This document shows, in pieces, positions 60,414-64,000 of a DNA stretch of 64,000 nt. The stretch's first letter is position 1, and the number at the start of each line of letters is the position of its first letter. Source of the DNA: G963677485 sp942492855 (GTDB lineage: Bacteria > Armatimonadota > HRBIN16); the NCBI GenBank assembly GCA_942492855.1, contig OW818647.1, forward strand, positions 3,286,001 to 3,350,000, read 5' to 3'. The notes under the pieces were generated by a model. That model searched no databases and had not been told where the DNA came from. It saw only the letters and a list, made by a program, of their open reading frames with translations. Made by a program: the position numbers and the translations under genes.

Positions 60414-61451
60414 CTACCCCCGCTGCGTATGCCACAGTATTAGCCGGTCCGCGAGGTCGGACACACGCGCGGTGCCGGTGGTGTCGATCTGGCAGACGGT
60501 GATGGAGGCGGTCAGGTTGCCCAGCAGTGCAGCTTCCGCAGGACTGGCTCCAGAGGCGAGGGCCAGCACAGCACCTGCGGTGGCACTGTCACCGGCCCCT
60601 GTGGGGTCTGTGGGGCCATTAATGCGCACTCCGGGCACCAGCTCGTGTGCCCCATGCTCGAACACCATGATGCCCTGCCCAGAGAGTGTGAGGAACACCG
60701 GTTTACCCGTGCGGTCGTGTAACAACTGGCCTGCTTCGAGTGCCATATGCTCATTAGCGGTTGGTTCGATGGTGCCAAACGCGGCTAAGATGGCCTCCTG
60801 CCGGTTGGGCTTCAAGGTACAACCGTGGAACAGACCGGCCCGTTCTCGACTGTCGACCCAGAACAGTGTCTTTGGATGTTCGGAGGCCGCCTGCTCTATG
60901 CTCTTGCGGACATGGGAGGTGATCACCCCGTAATCGGGTTCGTTCACCTGGTCGGCGATGATTACCGCATCGACCTGAGTCAGCAGCTCTGGCAGTAAGG
61001 CGATGAATTGGTCTTCCAGTTCCGTGGGCAGGGGGGCGTGGTTCTTGGTGTCGTAGCGTTCTCGTTCACCCTCCAGCCCGCTGATGCCGGATATCCGCGG
61101 CTTGAGGTATACCGGTGTGTACCGGCTTGGTTCGGTCAGCAGATAGCGGGTGTCACAACCCATGGCGTTAAGGTCCTGCCGGAGCTCATACCCCTCGCCA
61201 TCGTCTCCCGTGAAGCCCACGGCGTAGACACTCGCTCCCAGTGAAATCAGGTTGCTCACGATGTTGCCCGCGGCACCAGGGCTGTGACGAACCTGCACCA
61301 CCTGGTGTGCGGCCTTGCCCGTCTCCAGCGAGGTTTCCGCCAGAGCTGGGTCGCACTCGAGATATTTGTCGAGAAAGAAATCGCCCATAACGGCGATGCG
61401 TCGGCTTTTGAACTGACCGGTCAGTTCCGCTAAACGGGTATGGGTCATCAT
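60414..61451 (-). CDS. PfkB-family carbohydrate kinase, RfaE/HldE-like
   Basis: A 345-residue ribokinase-type enzyme. The start RRIAVMGDFFLDKYLECDP and GAAGNIVSNLISLGASVYAVG look like the kinase half of HldE (RfaE), which phosphorylates D-glycero-D-manno-heptose-7-phosphate; the C-terminal GPTDPTGAGDSATAGAVL holds the anion hole and the catalytic Asp of PfkB. The family start is at the double ATG; the upstream gene's TGA overlaps it (ATGATGA), so the two are translationally coupled. Third gene of an operon with a HAD hydrolase and a deoxyhypusine-synthase-like protein. HldE's nucleotidyltransferase half is absent, so a heptose pathway is possible but other sugar or sugar-phosphate substrates are equally likely. 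Confidence 0.85.
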   Translation of the reverse strand: MMTHTRLAELTGQFKSRRIAVMGDFFLDKYLECDPALAETSLETGKAAHQVVQVRHSPGAAGNIVSNLISLGASVYAVGFTGDDGEGYELRQDLNAMGCDTRYLLTEPSRYTPVYLKPRISGISGLEGERERYDTKNHAPLPTELEDQFIALLPELLTQVDAVIIADQVNEPDYGVITSHVRKSIEQAASEHPKTLFWVDSRERAGLFHGCTLKPNRQEAILAAFGTIEPTANEHMALEAGQLLHDRTGKPVFLTLSGQGIMVFEHGAHELVPGVRINGPTDPTGAGDSATAGAVLALASGASPAEAALLGNLTASITVCQIDTTGTARVSDLADRLILWHTQRG

Positions 61452-62572
61452 GCCGGCGAGTCCCCATTCAGCTCATGATAAAGGCTCAGCAAGAACTGCT
61501 TGTTGTCCATACAGAGGTAGTCCAGTGTTCCGCCCATGCGGTGGAATGTCTTGCAGAAGCGCAGATAATAAGCGGGGTTATCCTTAGGCGGCTCACCCTG
61601 ACTCCAGTCCCATCCGCCGCCATCCTGGATGTCCACCACCGCCATGGTGTGGTCGGTGATGGGCTGACCGGTGCGCTGGATGGCGAGGTTGTTGGCCATG
61701 GAGAGCGACTTCTCGAAGACCATCGGGGCCATGATGGCGGAGCCGACGCTCATGTGAACCCCTCCGCTGAGACGGCTGACGCACTCGGCGTAGCTCAGAA
61801 AGTCGCGGATGGCTCCGCGGCCGAGGGCACCACCGCAGCATGCCGGATGGGTATGGATGATGTCATAGCCAATCCCAGGATGAACCGTCAACGGCACTTG
61901 ATGAACCCATGCGGCATTCTGGATGCTGAACTGCTTGTATGCGTGCTTGACGGCTGCCCGGCCCGGTTCGAGCTGCAGCTCCTGAATGGTGGTCAGCGCA
62001 TCCGATAGGGCAGACAGCGTGTCGTCAGATTCGGGCTGGTCAAGTAATACGCGGATGCTAGCCTTGAGTTGCTCGACAGAGGGGATTGTCAGTTGTTCTG
62101 TGGCAATCATCTTGCCGACCGACCATCCATATCCCAACCCGTCGATGCCGTTCAGCAGAATGGCGAGGTTGATGTAACGACCGGTCTCTTCCCAGGCGCC
62201 GAACTGCCCCTTCGCGGCGTTGACACGCACATCTTCGCTGCTCTGGCCCAGGTAGGCAAACTCCCAGTCATGGATGGTGCCTGCACCGTTAGTGGCAAGG
62301 TGGGTGATCCATCCTTGTTCGATCAGCTTGATAACCACTGGTGCCAGGCCGTTCTTCACCAGATGCGCACCGTAGGTCATCATCACGGGCCGACCGGCTG
62401 CCTTTGCCCGCTTGATGCTGGCGGCTAAGCAGGTGATCTGACCACTTTCGAACGCCGCCAATGGATCGGCCTTCTGGGAAGGACTGACAGCCATTTTGGT
62501 GATGTCCAGTTGGTTGGCTCTCTCGGCGAGTGGATGCATGATGAGCTGTTTCCGGTCAAGTCTTTCGGTCAT
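61448..62572 (-). CDS. deoxyhypusine-synthase-like protein of unknown function
   Basis: A 374-residue soluble protein. The middle contains MMTYGAHLVKNGLAPVVIK, a Rossmann-like segment, then ITHLATNGAGTIHDWEFAYLG, which resembles the layout of deoxyhypusine synthase (lVTtaGG-like turn and a nearby Asp). A second block, VHQVPLTVHPGIGYDIIH and PACCGGALGRGAIRDFLSY, and SVGSAIMAPMVFEKSLSM follow. The essential DHS catalytic lysine motif is not evident. As bacteria have no hypusine, it probably acts on a small molecule with NAD, in line with its kinase and phosphatase neighbours. Its ATG overlaps the HAD gene stop (TAATG) and its stop overlaps the kinase ATG. The family relation is tentative. Confidence 0.6.
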   Translation of the reverse strand: MTERLDRKQLIMHPLAERANQLDITKMAVSPSQKADPLAAFESGQITCLAASIKRAKAAGRPVMMTYGAHLVKNGLAPVVIKLIEQGWITHLATNGAGTIHDWEFAYLGQSSEDVRVNAAKGQFGAWEETGRYINLAILLNGIDGLGYGWSVGKMIATEQLTIPSVEQLKASIRVLLDQPESDDTLSALSDALTTIQELQLEPGRAAVKHAYKQFSIQNAAWVHQVPLTVHPGIGYDIIHTHPACCGGALGRGAIRDFLSYAECVSRLSGGVHMSVGSAIMAPMVFEKSLSMANNLAIQRTGQPITDHTMAVVDIQDGGGWDWSQGEPPKDNPAYYLRFCKTFHRMGGTLDYLCMDNKQFLLSLYHELNGDSPA

Positions 62573-63468
62573 TATTTCCCTCCAAATAGGTGCTGTATCA
62601 GGTCTTTGGCGTGTGTGAAGTCGGGCATGATGATGTCCGCGCCTACACCGATCAGCCTCTTACGTTTGACAGTGTCAGACAAGCCAGAGCGGTGCTCCTC
62701 GTCGCTGGCGACGCCGATGGCGGTGCCGCCGGCGCTCTTGGTGTTGTCGATCTCCACATACCCATCGCCAAAGCCCAGAAGCTCGCTTCCTGAAGCCCCA
62801 CAGTCCTTCAGAATACGCTCAATCACTTTGGCTTTGGAGTAGTTCTGGTAGTCTTCTATCGCCCCGTAGATATGGTCACCGAAATAGTGCGCCACTCCCA
62901 GCAGATTGGCTTCATCGCGCACGAACTCCTGGTCTGTGCCGCTGGCAAGATACATCTGCACACCATGAGCACGCAAGGCCTCCAGTAGCTCGATGGAGCC
63001 AGCCACCAGCATCTGCTCTGGTTTCAGTTCGCCTGACCGCAGGCCATCCAGCCGGTGTTGGATTTGCGCCATGAGCAGATCGAGATATTGCTTCTTGTAA
63101 TCCGCGGCGTCTAGTGGCTCACCTTCACGTTGTCGGACTTCGTCACACAACGCGATCATCTGGTAGATGGTCTGCTTGCCGGTGGTGCGCTCAATCAGCT
63201 CCTTGATGTGTGTCTCAAGCAGCGGCTCTGGCTCGCAGTGGGGCGTTGCCAGCAGCACACGCTTCATCAGGCTGGTCATCACAGCCGGCCAGCCTGCTCT
63301 CAGCAAACTGAGTGTGCCATCGAAGTCGAACAGCGCGTAGCGATACTTGCCGCGGCACTTCGGTTCCCTGATGACCTCGATATCCGTGCCAGGCAGAAAT
63401 ACGCCGGAGGTGTCGATATCCACACGCTTCGTGTAGTCCGATTCGGTGGTGATTTCGTGTGAGCTCAT
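62572..63468 (-). CDS. HAD-superfamily hydrolase
   Basis: A ~298-residue phosphatase-type protein. The N-terminal ~45 residues are an extra head; motif I is FDFDGTLS with both aspartates, a helical cap fills ~75-175, the motif II Ser/Thr is in MYLASGTDQEFV, and LLGFGDGYVEIDNTKSAGG is motif IV. All catalytic residues of a HAD phosphatase are present. The start is set at the ATG before SSHEITT because AAGGGAC lies upstream; ATG 63498 and TTG 63504 are alternatives. First gene of a three-gene coupled operon. The likely role is dephosphorylating the product made by the PfkB-type kinase or a precursor; the substrate is unknown. Confidence 0.85.
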   Translation of the reverse strand: MSSHEITTESDYTKRVDIDTSGVFLPGTDIEVIREPKCRGKYRYALFDFDGTLSLLRAGWPAVMTSLMKRVLLATPHCEPEPLLETHIKELIERTTGKQTIYQMIALCDEVRQREGEPLDAADYKKQYLDLLMAQIQHRLDGLRSGELKPEQMLVAGSIELLEALRAHGVQMYLASGTDQEFVRDEANLLGVAHYFGDHIYGAIEDYQNYSKAKVIERILKDCGASGSELLGFGDGYVEIDNTKSAGGTAIGVASDEEHRSGLSDTVKRKRLIGVGADIIMPDFTHAKDLIQHLFGGK

Positions 63469-63552
63469 GTGGTTGAGTCCCTTAGTCGGTATAGTCATGG
63501 GCAAACGCTGGGAACGCCAACCAGTCGATTGGCATTCCCAGGAATTCTAAGC

Positions 63553-64000
63553 CTAATACAGCTTTTCGGCTGGTTTCCGTTGCATTTTTTTATCCAGGAA
63601 CGTCTTGGCCCAGGCCAGAATCTCTGGACCGCGGGGGCCATCGACATCGCGGAACACATCGTAGATCGGCTTCTTGCTGATGGGCTTGTTGTTGTCATCG
63701 ACGCGCCAGAGCCCGAGGTTCAGACCGAACTCACCCAAGTTGTCCTGGTGGGCATGGAGTATAAACGCCTCGATGCCAGGGCACTTCTTGATTTTGTCGT
63801 AGGCCAGCGCATATGCGGCGGCTTGGAACTGCTCGCTTTCGTCCGTCTTACGACTGTTAAATCCCTGCTCGCTCAGGATGATCTTGCGCTGTTGACCGCG
63901 ATAAAGGAACTGCGGCTGACTGAGGAATTTCGGCAGGATCTCGATGTTCTTGAAGGTGATGCGGATGGTAGTGTCCATCGAGTCGGTGGCGGTGGCGTCG
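63553..64000 (-). CDS. DUF5722-type protein, C-terminal part (runs off right edge)
   Basis: The frame is open to the window edge, so the N-terminus is missing; ~149 residues are seen. Segments IILSEQGFNSR, QFQAAAYALAYDKIKKCPGI, AFILHAHQDN, EFGLNLGLWRVD and KPIYDVFRDVDG are as in DUF5722, a glycoside-hydrolase-like TIM-barrel family; the Glu of LSEQG sits where a clan GH-A nucleophile is expected. The end of the gene lies 85 bases before the HAD gene start, same strand, so it may belong to the same transcript. Function unknown; a sugar-active enzyme is likely. Confidence 0.8.
   Translation of the reverse strand, partial: DATATDSMDTTIRITFKNIEILPKFLSQPQFLYRGQQRKIILSEQGFNSRKTDESEQFQAAAYALAYDKIKKCPGIEAFILHAHQDNLGEFGLNLGLWRVDDNNKPISKKPIYDVFRDVDGPRGPEILAWAKTFLDKKMQRKPAEKLY

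Overview
The window is a 64 kb piece of a bacterial chromosome of medium GC content. It carries only housekeeping, metabolic and cell-envelope genes and no phage, plasmid, CRISPR, rRNA or tRNA genes. The gene set looks most like Armatimonadota or a neighbouring deep-branching group: a SteA/SteB-type division cluster, a C5 haem pathway operon hemA-hemC-hemD, several secreted or intracellular alpha-galactosidases (GH4, two GH36), an exosortase/EpsI fusion, DUF1573, DUF5722 and many intergenic hairpin repeats. This assignment is inference from gene content only. Several genes appear to start at TTG or GTG, and hemC seems to start at a non-NUG codon.

Layout. 1-4.6 kb: end of an exopolysaccharide/exosortase locus (exosortase-EpsI fusion, GT39-like membrane glycosyltransferase, divergent sugar-phosphate transferase). 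4.7-6.7 kb: smpB and a membrane Ser/Thr kinase. 7.3-9.6 kb: two paralogous pentapeptide-repeat proteins. 10.3-13.3 kb: an orphan 2-oxoacid dehydrogenase E2 and an Fe-S aldo/keto reductase. 13.5-17 kb: LacI-type regulator divergent from purL. 17.7-20.7 kb: hemACD. 20.8-25 kb: GH4 enzyme, then a tightly coupled RNA-modification operon (rsmI, a divergent tRNA-guanine transglycosylase, and a frameshifted Rmt/ArmA-type 16S rRNA methyltransferase). 25-32.5 kb (minus strand): DUF1573 protein, PHP protein, U32 peptidase-family protein, SteA, SteB/MctB-like protein, GT2 and an MraY/WecA-like transferase. 32.6-36.3 kb: DGC-domain protein, creatininase-family hydrolase, and an orphan membrane sensor (SBP-TM-PAS-PAS-GAF). 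36.9-39 kb: tsaC, a small zinc-ribbon protein, prmC and an alkyltransferase-like protein. 39-44 kb: secreted unknown protein, pckA, secreted GH-A-like hydrolase. 45.4-50.2 kb: two GH36 alpha-galactosidases. 50.2-52.3 kb: two paralogous BRCT proteins, one frameshifted. 52.6-56.7 kb: secreted TIM-barrel-like protein, a large unknown protein, purB. 56.8-60 kb: ABC sugar transporter (two permeases and a binding protein, no ATPase). 60.4-63.5 kb: a coupled three-gene operon of HAD hydrolase, deoxyhypusine-synthase-like protein and PfkB/RfaE-type kinase. 63.6 kb to the right edge: end of a DUF5722 protein.

The long intergenic stretches are filled with families of short palindromic modules. Three ~215-240 bp elements share one design (a hairpin-rich arm and its inverted copy), and other modules recur in shuffled order. 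The items I consider most worth following up are the RNA-modification operon with its decoding-site methyltransferase, the HAD/DHS-like/PfkB operon, the hairpin elements, the hemC start codon and the output-less sensor.
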